Under the pieces are notes generated by a model. That model was not told where the DNA came from, made no database searches, and saw only the letters and a program-made list of their open reading frames with translations. The position numbers and the translations under genes were made by a program. From contig JADNRV010000043.1 of NCBI GenBank assembly GCA_015499995.1, positions 62,001 to 126,000 on the forward strand: a stretch of DNA of 64,000 nt. The letters are read 5' to 3'. The stretch's first letter is position 1; each line of letters begins with the position of its first letter. This DNA is from Flammula alnicola. Its lineage: Eukaryota; Basidiomycota; Agaricomycetes; Agaricales; Strophariaceae. Positions 22,719 through 38,277 of the stretch are shown one piece after another.

Positions 22719-23983
22719 ATGGCTGTCGTTTCCCCATCCGAGCTTCAAACTCTCGAAGACTGTCTCCTCAATAAAACCGGCGATGTTGCATTACACACAC
22801 GCTTCCGAGCCCTATTCACCTTGAAGGCCTTAAAATCCGAAGATGCGGTCAAAATCATCGGAAAAGGTTTAGCTAATGAACTTCCACACCGAGCACTGCT
22901 GATGACTTTCCATCCAGGCTTCAGTGATGAGTCTGCCTTGTTGAAGCACGAACTCGCATATTGCTTGGGTCAGATAAAAAAGGCATCCGCACTGCCAGCT
23001 CTACAATCTATCCTAAGGAACACCTCCGAAGATCCTATGGTCCGGCATGAGGTGCGGATCTGCTTGTTGTTATCCCAATGACCTTCGTACTCAATCTTTA
23101 TCTGTGAACCAGGCCGCTGAGGCTATGGGAGCGATATCAGACCCATCTTCTGTTCCAATTCTCCAAGAGTTCCTTGTCGATCCCGAAAGGAGCGTCCGAG
23201 AAACCTGCGAAATTGCAGTGGCCAAGATTGAATGGGACAATTCCGAGGAAGGGAAAAAGCACCATGCAAGCCTCAGCGAGTCTACAATTCCGTATGTAAA
23301 CCCACCATTAACGTATGATGATATGCTAATTTATTTTATCTCTTGCAGTCTCTACACATCTGTTGATCCCGCGCCCCCTTCTTCCAATCTCCTGCTGGGC
23401 ACGCTGAATCCAGACGATGTATCGGAAGCTGGCGTTGAGCGTCTGAGAAAAGAACTGATTGACCCGAATCTTTCCCTCTTCCAACGATATCGCGCTATGT
23501 TCGCTCTTCGGAACATCGGCACTCCTGCAGCTGTTGACGCCCTAGCGTCTGGATTCTCGGACGACAGCGCTCTCTTCAAGTAGGCTCGACTATTTTGATC
23601 CATTTTCTAGGCTGATGTGATGCTTTAAGGCATGAGATCGCTTTCATCTTTGGACAGCTTCTGTCTACGCATTCTGTTCCCTCGCTGTTGAAAGTCCTCG
23701 AGAACACAAAAGAATCAGACATGGTCCGACACGAAGCAGCTGAAGCACTGGGTGGAATCGCCACGCCCGAAGTATTGCCTCACCTCCGCCAGTGGATGAA
23801 CAAGGATGATGCCCCTAGGGTGGTCCGCGAGAGTTGTCAGATTGCAATTGATATGTGGGAGGTATGTCATCTAATTTAATCGCGCACCATCGGTATCTGA
23901 TCCCTCCGTCCCAGCACGAAAATTCTGATGAATTCCAGTATGCGAATGGACTTGGAGGTGCTACGCCAGTCGCAGTAGTTTGA
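22719..23983 (+). CDS. LIA1: Deoxyhypusine hydroxylase
   Basis: Di-iron HEAT-repeat enzyme that hydroxylates deoxyhypusine on eIF5A, completing hypusine formation. Six exons (22719-22866, 22918-23051, 23113-23291, 23349-23579, 23630-23861, 23915-23983) sum to 993 bp, giving 330 residues. The four metal-binding His-Glu motifs are all present: LLKHELAYCLGQ, VRHEAAEAMG (across an intron), KHEIAFIFGQ and VRHEAAEALGG. The two halves show the expected internal symmetry of HEAT repeats (FRALFTLKAL and YRAMFALRNI). The C-terminus QYANGLGGATPVAVV is typical of fungal orthologues. One intron (22867-22917) is read through by a long open frame but is clearly removed, because splicing restores GKGFSDESALLKHE. 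Full activity is expected. Confidence 0.95.
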
Positions 23984-24951
23984 GCTTTGCTTTCATTTCG
24001 AAGAGCCTAGTTCTAAGGACGATTTAGACGTTTGACAAGAAAATCCTGTATTCTAGTAAAGATGTAAGCCGTTATGCGACCTAAGTGCTTTCTGCTTAAT
24101 TTATCACACTCTCGTCAAGTCCGCACTCGAAAAGGGAAATCTTTTGACTGGATCTAGCCCCTGGCATGTCAACAGGGCGGATCGAAACCCAAATGCTGCG
24201 GCGATGTTGTCCCCGGTGGTACAAACCGACATGAACAGTAAGGACAATTAGCGGCGATACGCTGCCTGGGTGTATCTGTGAAGGAAAACAAGGTATATGA
24301 AAGATGAAGGTACAAAATGTATCCGTCCTCGATATCAGTCCTTGTAAAATCGCGGTAAGTTCGAGTTCTGCTGAACATGGATTAACGGTCATTTTAACCT
24401 GAAATTCGAAGGCATGACAGGGTTACCATGTTGTAGTGGCCTAATATGTGCAGATAGGTATCGACCAGGGGAGTGTCCAAAGGAAGTTCCTGACAACAAC
24501 CTTGTACTTGACCCAGGCATAATCCTGGTCCCGCCGATATGAAAATACTGATCAGAATCGAAGACAACAACATTTGCTTCTCTTTGGAATATTAGAATTT
24601 ATACGATTGGCTAGCTATTGTACAAGAGAGGCAAAAATCATCCAAAAAATGAAAAACAACAGAATTAATGCGAGAGAAGAGATTGTGATTCGAAAGGAAT
24701 TCAAAGAGAAGTTAACACGACATGGAAAGACTGCGATGAGTGGAGGAGGTCTCTGTGGGTAATACTATTCTTTTACGACGCCAATACATATCGGGCCTGT
24801 GCAGGTTGCAAGGGATGCTTCTACATATAGATGCTATGCGGTAGTGCGGTGTATGGAATTGGCTGGATTGTTGGTTTCTCTCGTCATTACTGGGGTGATT
24901 GTTAGAAAGCAAAAGTGCAGAGCTGGAGAGAGTTCGAGTAAACACAGATGC
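23984..24951. other. Convergent intergenic region
   Basis: 968 bp between the 3' ends of the hydroxylase gene (+) and the vWA gene (-). Short frames (24096-24392, 24574-24762) show no domains. It contains both 3' UTRs and nothing else that I can identify. Confidence 0.45.
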
Positions 24952-26764
24952 TCAAGTTCTTGCACTCCTCCAAGCGCTCTGCATAGCAATTCGTCTTGCC
25001 TAAAAAAGAAAATCATGTACATCAGTTCACAATCCAGATATAAGGAAACAATGGCGAAATATGCAACATACCTGATCAAGGGATATCGAATCTTCCCTCA
25101 ACTCGACCTTCTGCCTCCCATCATCAACCTCCTCTTCATCATCTTCATCGAACGCACTTCGACCAGCACCAACGCGCATGCCGCCGAAAGCTGCCTTACC
25201 TCCTGCCAAGGAGAATGGTGTCGAGGCCACAGCCGTACCGAAGACGCTTGCAGACTTGGGCGCACCGAACGCAGCAAAGTCAGTAACAACTTTACGGGGC
25301 GGCGAGGAAGGAACAGCGGGCTTGGAGGGAGAGGAAGGGACACTCCTCGGAGAAGTATGAGGCGAGATGGAGGTATAAGAGGCATATGAAGATCGCGAGA
25401 GAGCATGTCGCGCATTCAGGTATTTTTCTGTAAATCGCGTACCATGCACCTAGAAGAGAGGATAAGACACGAAGACATGTTAATATATTGGGCAGATAGA
25501 TTAATATGGATGAGATATACCCTCTTGAGCAACGGTCGTGCTTCTGCCAACGACGCCGCCTGTTGGAAGACGGCAACATTGTGCTTTGCCTCCTCAGACT
25601 CTTTGTAAATGCTCTCGATCACGACCTTCTTCGTGCTCTCATTTCGCAGGAGGAGCTTTTCATGGAGTTCTCGAGCGACATCATCGACACTCTCGTTATT
25701 ACCGAGGATCCGTTGTGCGACTGCATGTCCGACCTCGCGCACAAGCCGTTCCATGTCGAGGTTCTCGAGCACGCTTCCTACAATGGCGTGTGTCAATAGA
25801 TCGGCTGTTAGGAGTGGGAGCATGAGTCCAGAGGTGATGCTGGTAATGGCTTGGTAGAAATCGGTGGCATACTAGTGCAATAAAATAATCAGTCTAAATT
25901 AGGAGTAACCACTACGGAAAGGAGATTGCTCACTGAATATCCGCTCAGCGCAGGTTCGCAAGCAACAAAGAACTAGATAAAGATAAGGGAAATCATAGTC
26001 GTTAGAGGAAGCAAGGTAGACTTGCAAGTGTAATTCCACGGCTAGCCATTAAGCGGGCTAATTGCAGAGGATCGTTGCCATCAGGAGAACCCTCATCGAA
26101 TCCTAAAAACAAAATCCATTTGAGTGACAAATCAGAAGAAATGGAAGCCACCTTACCGTCGCCGTATTCTCCAATTCCATGGGGTGGAGCATCGGCGATG
26201 AGGACAACCATTTTACTGGCATATTCCCTCCAATCCATGCTGAGAGCCTCCGCCAACGCAGCTGTCACGGCTTCGGGGCCATCTCCACCACCAGAAGCAT
26301 ATAGCGTCGACAAATGCTTGTGCACCTGGCTAATATCCGACGAGAACCCAAAGTTCTTGGTGATGTAGGTGTGATCCTGCGGTGGGTGGTCTCGAAAAGC
26401 GACGAGACCGACACGGAGGTCTTCTGGGCTCTGAAGCTTGCCCGATTCAAATATGTGTGCACAGATAGACTCGATGTTCTTCGTCGCGGATGAGATGTAT
26501 GTTCCTTGGCTTCCGGTGCAATCCTGCACGAAAACGAGATCCCTACGAGATAGTGAGAAAGTCAGCGATCCGATATATGAAGCAATTGTCACAGTGAAAA
26601 GAAAGCAGTCGAGTTCGATTACGAATGCGTAGCACTCACAGTTGTTTTCGCCCTGGATCGCCAGCATGCTGTGTTGCATTGAAAGCCTGTTGCGTGGGCT
26701 GCTGCTCGAATGCGGGCTGCAATCCGTAGCCCGGACCTGGATCCATACTCATATCTTCATCCAT
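24952..26764 (-). CDS. von Willebrand factor A-domain protein
   Basis: Protein with an N-terminal vWA domain and a long polar C-terminal tail. The first exon from 26764 encodes an acidic, Gln/Pro-rich leader (MDEDMSMDPGPGYGLQPAF). The vWA domain follows: DLVFVQDCTGSQG is strand 1 with a DxTxS-type MIDAS, then LRVGLVAFRDHPPQD, GGGDGPEAVTAALAEAL and KMVVLIADAPPHG. This DCTGS variant is shared with vWA domains of the alpha-kinase-associated type, but no kinase domain is seen. A helical region (LENLDMERLVREVGHAV) and a Ser/Pro-rich segment (SPRSVPSSPSKPAVPSSPP) precede QARRIAMQSAWRSART and a stop at 24952-24954. The last two exons are joined by inferred splice sites. Function unknown; a protein-interaction or calcium/magnesium-dependent adhesion role is only a family inference. 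Confidence 0.8.
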
Positions 26765-27099
26765 GGTAATCGTCAGTTCAACAAGGACGCTGCAAGAAAA
26801 GTAGAGAAGCAATAAATCGCTGGCGCGTATGCAAGGCGAATTGCAGATGCTTTACGAAGGAACCGATGTGGGTTTTGTTCAGACCAAGTGTAAATCGATG
26901 GACACGCGTAGTCAGGCCCTTGGATGAAGAACACAAGCAAGTCGCCACAATTGAATTGTTCAGCAAGGCCACGAGTTGGACAATGCCGCATTTCACAGAT
27001 TCGGATCTTACACGTCGGCTTTCGGATGTTTCTCACTCATTGCCTTTTCCGGTCATGTCTCCTCCGTTCATTAAATATCGAGATCTCAGCGATTCTACT
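26765..27099. other. Short spacer before Miro 3' end
   Basis: 335 bp between the vWA start and the Miro stop codon, both on the minus strand. Open frames here on the plus strand are shadows. It contains the vWA promoter and the Miro 3' UTR. Confidence 0.5.
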
Positions 27100-29849
<2,750 letters not shown>

Positions 29850-30387
29850 GTCCCCAGTGTTCTATTCCGTGAATAAAGTGTAAAAGAGGGTGCTTCGCGT
29901 ATGGGATTGAAAGGTTGTAAGGGAGAACAAGATAGTGGAGACCAAGTAACTTGTGAATTGGCGGCAACCTTGCAGTGATTCTCCTGGGGAGACGAAATAT
30001 AGAAACACGTGATGGCAGGGGCTATTAATTCTCCTGCGGTGCTGTACACTACGACTACCGATGAGTCCAAGATGGAAATAGGGTTTATCTCAACACCGGT
30101 TCCAAAGCTTGTCCCTAAAAACACACCGCCATCGTATTCCTCAATTTTATACCTCAACCATCACCCAGATACCGTCCCAATCCCTCGAAGACTGGCCTGC
30201 TCAAGGTTCTTCCCCAGGATTCTTCCGCCGGCGCAATCAAATAATCAAACCTTCCGACGTACTGAAAAACTGTACTCTTGAAACGTCTTTGTTCCATATC
30301 CACGCGTGAGCACCTTGCTGGCATTGGCTATTTAAGAAACTGGGTTAACTTGAATCGTCACAGCAGTCAAATAATTACCCACTCACC
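29850..30387. promoter_or_regulatory. Divergent promoter region Miro / F-box-WD gene
   Basis: 538 bp between the two divergent starts. Short plus-strand frames (30009-30281, 30109-30309) have no domain support. No defined regulatory motif is assigned. Confidence 0.45.
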
Positions 30388-32034
30388 ATGTTGACTCTTA
30401 CTGCTCTGCCCGTGGACATCCTCATCCTCGTCCTCGAGCCCCTTGGGTTGCATGAACTCACTGCTTTGTCGCTGACATGCCATGCCTTTTATTCTATCGT
30501 AAGCTCTTCTCTTCTCTTTCAGGAATGTTCCCGGAACTTACTTTCACTTCGCTTTCATCATTAGGTCGAAGAATACGGCTGGTCAAGTTACTTGCGTGCC
30601 CACCATCGCCCATCATACAGCCTGTCAAAGGCAAGGTCTCTCTGGTCCCCACGAATCCGTGCCCGATATGATGTCATGACCGACTCTGCATGGACACGGT
30701 CGGAATTCATCGCACGCCCGCTGTCGCGAACATGGGCAGGCAAATTGCAACCCGTATTAGCAATTAGTCCATCTCGGATGATCGTAGGTGCTGGAAGCAA
30801 CCTCTACTCATACTCCTTTGGAGTGCCCAAAGCATGGTCGTCTCCACCCGTTGCCTTTGAAGGGGCAGTTTCACTAATGGAGAATCCTGATCGTGCACGG
30901 AATATTACTGCCATCAGTTTTATTGAAGATGGCGGCTTGGACGCAACGCTCGACGTTGCATTCCAGGACGGAGCAATCGAACGGGTTCGCATAACCACCA
31001 CCAGAAGTCAGACGGACGGACCTTCGTCGCTGTCTTGCAGTCGAAGTAATATCACCCCCATGCCCAATGGCGATTTCGTCGAAAGCATAACATCGGAATC
31101 AAACATCGTCCTCGCTCTATCCTCAAATGGCTACGCGCGATTAAGTTCCAACCGCACAGGCCCCTCCAACACCACCCCTTACTCGCTCATCGACCTCAAG
31201 TCTCGCAGCTGGGTGTCCCATCTCTGCCTGCAGGCCTCCACGCCCTACGCCGTATTCGGCACCGCATCAACAACGCCGCTAAACGTACACGCCATCACCG
31301 ACGGCGGCCAGCTCTCTTCCCAGCCCCTCGCCATCCTACACACCAGGAGGGGCGCAGACCTGCCGATCGATAAACTCCCATCGTCCGCTGTGTACGGCCT
31401 CGCGCGCGGCCCCATGAATTCTCCTTGGGGCTCGTCTCCACAAATCCTGGTCTCTGGATGGTTTGATGGACAAGTGCGATGCTATGACCTCCGGTCGTCG
31501 TCCCGGACCTCCAGAGATAGCGGGCCATGTGAGCCCAGCACGCCTACAGGAGGAAGTGCCCCTCTCCTGCGACCGGTCCTCTCGCTCGCTGACCGGTGGT
31601 CCTACGAGCCTATTTACTCCGTTTCGTGCGGTGGCGGGTCCGCCTCGCACATCGCTGCAGGCACAGCGCGACACAGCGTTGTTTCCTTCTGGGACGTTCG
31701 CTCACCAGCGACTGGCTGGAGCGTCCATGCACCAGGCAACGACCCATCGCCGGTCTACTCTGTCGTCCTCGAAAGCTCGCGTTTCTTCGGTGTAACACAA
31801 AGTCGGCCATTCGTTTATGATTTCGTAAGTGCTTCTCTTCATTTATTCCATTGAGGCGATGATCATTTACTCACCACTTCATCTCAGGGCCCTGGAGTTT
31901 CATTGGACACATATCCGCCCATACCTCAGGTCCGAGGGATAGATAATCTCAAACAGAAGAAAGGCTCGAATCGGGCCACTTACCACGTCCTGCGATATGA
32001 ACATAATAGTTCAGGACTGTGTAACGAACACTGA
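30388..32034 (+). CDS. F-box and WD-repeat protein
   Basis: 505-residue protein from three exons (30388-30498, 30565-31824, 31888-32034; total 1518 bp, all junctions in phase 0). The N-terminus TALPVDILILVLEPLGLHE with LTALSLTCHAFYSI is a clear F-box. The rest is a WD40-like propeller with weakly conserved blades; the best are LVSGWFDGQVRCYDLRSSS and IAAGTARHSVVSFWDVRSP. It is therefore a candidate SCF substrate receptor, in which the F-box binds Skp1 and the propeller binds the target. The last exon is short and ends NSSGLCNEH. The substrate cannot be predicted. Context is a housekeeping block with no obvious partner gene. Confidence 0.85.
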
Positions 32035-32352
32035 TCTTGTTAAACTAATCGTAGATGCTGATGATGATGAGAGTAAAACAATTCTTCCTATTTTCATTAT
32101 AGAAGCCTGTTAATATCAACGCTAGTAGTTACACGGTAGAAAGACTTAGATGTGGTGTAGTAAAGATGCAATAATTGGAACATTGAAGGAAAACAAAGCA
32201 AAATGGATGGAAGAACATCGAAGACAGATCCAAACCAGAAGAAAAGTCCGAGACATTCGGGTAGTGATGGAGACTACAAACAACCGGTAGAGAAAAAAGA
32301 ACAGAACGATATAAATAATATATAAAATCTGGCTGGCGAACAGCGCCAACAG
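32035..32352. other. Convergent spacer
   Basis: 318 bp, AT-rich, between the 3' ends of the F-box/WD gene (+) and the RasGEF gene (-). Nothing beyond presumed 3' UTRs is seen. Confidence 0.5.
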
Positions 32353-35300
32353 TTATGCAGCTGAAGTATGTGGCTGGGCCTGCGAGCGTGCCCAGTTGAA
32401 TAATTGGCGCACGTCGCTAGTTGGCGGTTGATCGGCAGGTTGTTTGGGTTCAACCTTGAGACTTTGCAACCAATGAGCAAAAGAAAGACAATGAGGAATA
32501 TGGACGTACCTTCGACGATAGAGATCCTGGAAGTCTCCATGGTTCTTGGATTTTTCGAAACAATCATTGAGGTATTCCTGTACCTCCGGTATAGCCTTGA
32601 GGTTATAAGGAATTTGAAATCTTTGCATGTCTAGACCGAAAACGTAAGAACGCGGCATAAAGTAACTTGAATTATGTTACTAACCCTGGACGATCCTCGC
32701 AAGTTTGTGGTACTTGTTGAAGTTGAGAAGTTTCTTGCTCGGATCGGAGGGCGACGCTCGATGTGAAGGGTTACCTTCTCGGCAAAAGGTAACGTCGGTC
32801 AGATACAAGCCTACACAAACGATCAATAAGCGAGGAATCAACAAGATTTAATCTGACAAGGGCATACCCAAAAACGGTACAGCAGGAGGCGCTGTGAGAC
32901 GTAACGCGTTGCGATACGTGTGGTAATTCCGACTGTGATCTGCCAGCGTTCTTAGGGATTCAAGTTGTTCCTTATACTTATGCGGCAGTCCCTAAAAACA
33001 CAGTAGTCAGAGCTGAACCACAAGTGCAAAGCGAGATAAGCGTACCAGCCACGTTTGACGCAGTCTCGAGATAACGGATGAGTCTAAAGCTGCCAATATT
33101 GACCGTGACGTGCTGAAGTTATTCAATCCCGTACAGCGCTGAATGAAAAATAAGCTAAATGAATATTACGTAGCACGAAGGAAGGGTGCACATACATCAG
33201 CAACCTTGACGAAGAACTTGACCAATGATGTCCGCTTCTTGATATCGGGCTCATTGAGAATACTCTCTGCGACCCAGCCAGTGATAACAGTGCTCAATGA
33301 ACTGACAGCCCGCACATTCACAGGAGGCGTAGCACCTTCCTGGCCACTCTCCAGAATCTCCTCTGGCTGGATAGCACAGTAAAGCTTACATTCGACGATA
33401 GTCAGCTGACGAGCAAGCTCCAGCGCATCAAAGTCGGTGATAGAGATATGTTCGAAATCCTTCTTCCTGAGGTTCCCAAGGAGGGCCTTCGTCATCGTCG
33501 GCCGAGGGATTTCAGTCGTTGGGGTGATAGCAGTCGGCGGATTGATAGACATTCCCGGATCACGAGTACGATCAGCCTTCGGGCTGATTGTAAGGTCAGT
33601 GACCTCTTGGCGCATATGGAGGAGCTCCATGATACGGGTAGCTGGGCCTGGGAAATACGGAGCCAGAGCTTCTCGCGTAAATGTTATCAAAGTTGGCACC
33701 GCAATGTCGTCAACGCCTGGTCGCCAGTAAAGCTCAACCCACATTTTAATGAAGTTCGACACTCGTAGCCTCACTGGAATGCCTTTCCGCTGTTGCCACG
33801 TATGTTTGTCTTCCGTCGAGAGTATAGATGGTGGCATGAGATTGTATCGCTCTACGAGGGAATCGACAAGCTCGCAAGGATTTGAAAACAGACGGAAAGT
33901 CAGGAAGAATATAGCAGCAAAGGCAGGATCCACGATGCTGTCGTGCGGGGTCAACTTCTCAACCAGGACTTCCATGGTAGCGCCGACGAGATGACCTTCG
34001 CTATTATATGCAGCATCGTTCGTTGGATAATCATGGCCATACATCCATCTTGTAGAGTCCAACGCATACTCGGGAATAGGCTCCAGCGGCACGCTTGGTA
34101 GCTCTCCGTTGATGATCTTCTCGCCCAACTCTCTTGCCGATGGATAATCTCGGGTACTTCCTTCCCATGTTGTACCATCTTCGTCTGTGTGCGCCAATGA
34201 AGAAGGAGAAGGCAGATCCCATTCCACTGAACCATGAGGAGCTACCACAATCGGGGCGATAGGTTTCCCTTCTTCTGGCGAAGTGGCACGTGTGTCGTCC
34301 GAGTGTACCCAGGATGATTTGGACAAGATGCTGTTTTCTGACCCGGATGAAATTTCTCGTGATCGTTGAACTGGTGACGGTGTTTGAGCTTGGATTGTAA
34401 GGTCTTCGTCCTCCATGCCATTCAGGTGATAACTGTTACTGACACCACCCAAGGTCGTAGACTTGGTAGAAGCCGGTGCAGTAGGCTTCATGGGTGTGAA
34501 TGGCTCCGTGATCACGTCGTCCACATTGGGCAAATTGACGATAAACGGTGTATCTCCAACCGACCGATTGAGGCAAACCTTGACCGCGGCAACACAGTCA
34601 GCTCCGGCCTTCAAAGCTCCTGTGGCAGAGCGCAGCAAAACCTGTTTCTCCTCCTCCTCTGACATCGTAGGAGGAAGAGAGAGGGTCAAAAGCCTGACAG
34701 ACTCCGCCAGTGAACTTGTAACATTATACAGTCCCTCCTTGGCGGACTTTAGATTGGCCACCCGGTTCGCTGGAACATCAGGATGCTGCATAACTGCCTC
34801 AACAATTGTGAGTAGTTTGCAGACCATTTCCACAATTTCTTTGACGAGGTCGTATAAAACGCCCGTGCTTGAAGCATAAGAAGTTCTAGAATGAGAGTGT
34901 GCGTGGCCGATAAAAGCGGCAATAGTTGAAAGATAGTGGTCATGAGTGAAGCGCAGAGCTTCGAGAACTTGGGCTGCGGTTGAAGGTCCGCAGGGGAAAG
35001 GAGGAGGAGAGGCCGGCATCGATTCTTGTGACGAGAAGGAGGACGAGGATGAGATACTGCTGATTGATGGCACTGTTTTATGTCGATTTGTTCGATCTCT
35101 GAGAAGATATTGCTCTTGTCTGGCACGAGCCAGTGACTTGACCAATCCAGGGCTATTGGCGGGGTCAGGTGCGCGTTCTCTTGAACGAGGGCCTACTATG
35201 CGGCCCCCTGGCCTATGTAGCACGGCATGTGGGTTACGTCCGCGATGCTGCGTCGGAGTGCGCCCGGGCGAATCCTCGTTTTCATCCTGATCTTGAGTGT

Positions 35301-36447
35301 TATATGCTTGACTCCCTTCAGAGCCAGGTGTAGCCGTTCGAACAGCCTCCTGTTCTTCAGGGAGTTCCACTCCGCACTTGACTGCAACCGCTAAAAATGA
35401 CCGTACATGGGAGAAGACCTGGCCTCCGAGTCTCAACATATTTTCCACCTCTCTATCTTGTGCCTGTGCATCTAAAGTTCCTTCTGACGCCTTTTTGGCC
35501 TGGGCGACCAGAGAAGCGAGGATCGTTAATATTCGTTTACGCTCATCCGCGAGGTTAGGAAACCGTTGAAGTATTGGAGCGTCGCGTTGTAAAGTTTCTG
35601 TCGAAGCCAAGATAGAACGTACACATGATATGATACATGCAGTCGCGGGTTGGAAATGGGCAACGCGATTTGCCCGTACAGCGTTTTGTAATAGAGAAAG
35701 ACCGTGTAACAGTGGAACCATGAGGGGCGGACAATATGGGTCCATGTCTTGTTCTGATGCTTCAGATGATGATGATAGATTACGTTCATGCTCGTGCAGT
35801 GGATGTTGATTCCTTGAAGAAACGGTAGTCCAAGACGTAGCTGACGCGGATGATTCGCTATATGTATGTCCACGCCTCGGCTGATTTATAATTAGTTCAT
35901 GCTGGATTATCACAGAAAAAGAGCTCACCATTTGCATCCCTACAGGTTCCTCCTCCGTCAGGGAAGTTATCTCTGCGTTGACGTAATTGCTTGGAAACCA
36001 TCCCCTTCGACCTTCCAGTTCACCATCCCACCACCCACTTGCATCTCTGTTCAGCACATGTATGACCTGTCCGGCACGAAAGGACAAGCATGTCGAGTTC
36101 TGGTGTTGAGGGAAATAATCGTGCATCGCGAGGACGTATTCTGGGCCGAGCCGTACGGTTTCGTCAATGGCAGGACTCGCCGAACGGGAGCGCGATCCCT
36201 GTCTCGAAGAGGGTATCACAAGGGATGTAGTCGAGGCATTTGTAGAGGAAGATGTGGGAGATATGATATCTAGTGATGAAGTGGTAGATGCGTTGGATAC
36301 ACTACGGCCTCGTTGATAAACTCTGCTGCTACTGGGTCCAGCCGAATTGTAAGAGGGGGAAACGCTTCGCTCCCGGAAGCGCGCCTTGATAGACGATGGG
36401 CCTGCGTTTATCCCAGTCGTGGTATCGATAGCAAGGCGAGAATGCAT
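32353..36447 (-). CDS. CDC25-type Ras guanine-nucleotide exchange factor with SH3 domain
   Basis: Large (about 1,250-1,300 residues) Ras activator. An SH3 domain lies near residues 105-165: YVLAMHDYFPQHQ, then ASGWWDGELEGRRGWFPSNYV. A long Ser/Pro-rich low-complexity middle follows. The RasGEF_N (REM) module has VGATMEVLVEKLTPHD and FLTFRLFSNP. The Cdc25 catalytic domain includes DALELARQLTIVECKLY, SSLSTVITGWVAESIL, KFFVKVADVC and, after introns, the conserved PFLGLYLTDVTF. It ends SQAQPHTSAA at 32353-32355. The order SH3, REM, Cdc25 matches yeast Cdc25 and its basidiomycete orthologues acting upstream of Ras-cAMP signalling. The first in-frame ATG is at 36447-36445, but an in-phase upstream exon (see the upstream region) could extend the protein. 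An in-frame intron lies just after the SH3 domain. Confidence 0.88.
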
Positions 36448-38277
36448 TATAGAGGAAATGTAGTTGGTTGTCAACCGATGGATAAGAACTGAAATGGATT
36501 AACGCGCGACGCGTGGTCGGTAGAAATCCAGGATAACAATAAAATTCTGCTCACATGCCAGTTGGTATCAAGTTCCCCCTAGCATCCACAAATCCTTGAC
36601 AATAAGACCACAGGTGATTTGCGACTTCAGGCCTGAGGAGTTGAATAACTTCGATCGGTGCCGATGAAGAGTGTGAAGATGAAGTACTGTATGCCACAAA
36701 CCAGTCGAATAGAAACGGTAGACGGGAGTTGACAGTAATATAGATCTCGAAAATGGTCCCAGCGACAAGGCGATTAACGTAGTTGATAGAGATGCACTGT
36801 GAATTAGGATATATGGCGAGAAAATACAGTCGTGTTCCGCGCGCGAGCTGGGTAAAATCCGGTGGTTGATGAGTTAAAAAGAAGTAAAGAATTTTACAGG
36901 GGGATACAGCGATGGTATATGGGCCAAAAAGAAAGAAAACGGGGGACCGCGCGGTGGCCTGCTCTATGGCTCGCGAGTGCGAGTGTAACAATATCTTCCC
37001 TTCCAGGCACACTGCACAATTCCAACTGCGGCATAACACCACCAAACACTACCTCATACTTGCCCTTTTCCGGCTTCAACCACCACAACTCCCCAACCTC
37101 ACCTCATTGCTAATATATGCCCTTGGACGTCGTTCTCCCTTTCCGCATGCTCGAATGGCCCCATGCAAGTACGGGCCAGTTGGTACCTCAAGTTTACCAT
37201 GTTCAAGATGACCCGCGACCGCCTTTGCCGATTTCATTTTCTTTGGCCCAGTCAGAATGATGCCCATCGATATCACAAGCTTGCACATAGACACTAGCCG
37301 ACTTTTAGTAGCAAATAAGGTCGATAAGGATGCCACTCACGCATGTGCATAAACCCGGCCGACCTCGACATAGCTCATAGACTAAGCTCAACGTTCCATG
37401 TCAATGGCTTCAGGTTCGAACCGAAGAGACGTTCCTGTTATTTGAAATCTCCGCAAATCATCCAGATTGGTTTATCCATGGAATTCTTTTCCAAGAAAGG
37501 TGAGTTCTGTTCCATATGAATGGTGTACCCTCGGACATACCAGATAGTATTGCGCCTCGACGCCGGTTTGTGCCCATCAGTTGAAGAAGAAAAAGGCGCG
37601 ACTTGTGCATAGGAATAGATGATTCTACACACACTGTCTATTAAATACTGCGCCAACCGTATGCAACACCTTCTCACCAATAGCTCCCTCCTACATTTTC
37701 TCATTGTTATCAACATTTTCTGGGAATATGGTTCGGGAGTCTAATATAGAAGGCTATCCCATTGAATCTGATAAGACAAGCATTGCCATCGGACTGACCC
37801 TGCATTCGGAGTAAACTTGAGCGGGGCGCCAGACTGGGAAAATCTCATCATTTTCGACGATATCGAACTGCAATGGGCGATATTTGCAGAATAGCCATCC
37901 ACTTCGCGTCCTACAAGTCGGAATGAAAGCTGCGCTATGTACAGTATGATCATGATCGAGGATATTTGCGGTAGATCCCGATCACTGCCCTTCTTCAGGA
38001 TTTCATGCGCACGCCGGCGGCGTAACATGTTTTAAATTATGCCAGCACCCTATTCCCAATCCTACGCTATCGTTCCAAAGGACTTCTCGCTTCGAAGACT
38101 TTGTGTTCACATACAGCCTGGGAGGCCCCAGCGGCGCTCCGGTATAACGGTCAAGACCCCATTCCAAAAAGTCTCGGTCACAAATTTACGATGACATTGG
38201 CGGAGCTATATAACCTGCGTCGGGTCTTCACCCATGTACCCAAGAATTTAGGGTCCCTTTTTGACTTGAAGGGAGCA
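36448..38277. other. Region upstream of the RasGEF gene and GSKIP gene
   Basis: 1.8 kb with no independent recognisable gene. A minus-strand frame ending near 36556 encodes RPEVANHLWSYCQGFVDARG and then a GTGAGC donor. Splicing from there to the acceptor near 36487 enters the RasGEF frame in phase, so this may be a 5' exon of that gene. Other frames (36862-37336, 37438-38028) are unremarkable. Confidence 0.4.

Noticed and set aside
33166..36474. Taking the very long open frame as the complete RasGEF protein
   Set aside because: The frame runs into an intron at its 3' end and starts at a TTG; the catalytic domain continues through further exons to 32353, and the first ATG is at 36447.
37405..37430. 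Sequence like a tRNA B box (AGGTTCGAACC)
   Set aside because: No surrounding cloverleaf can be drawn on either strand.
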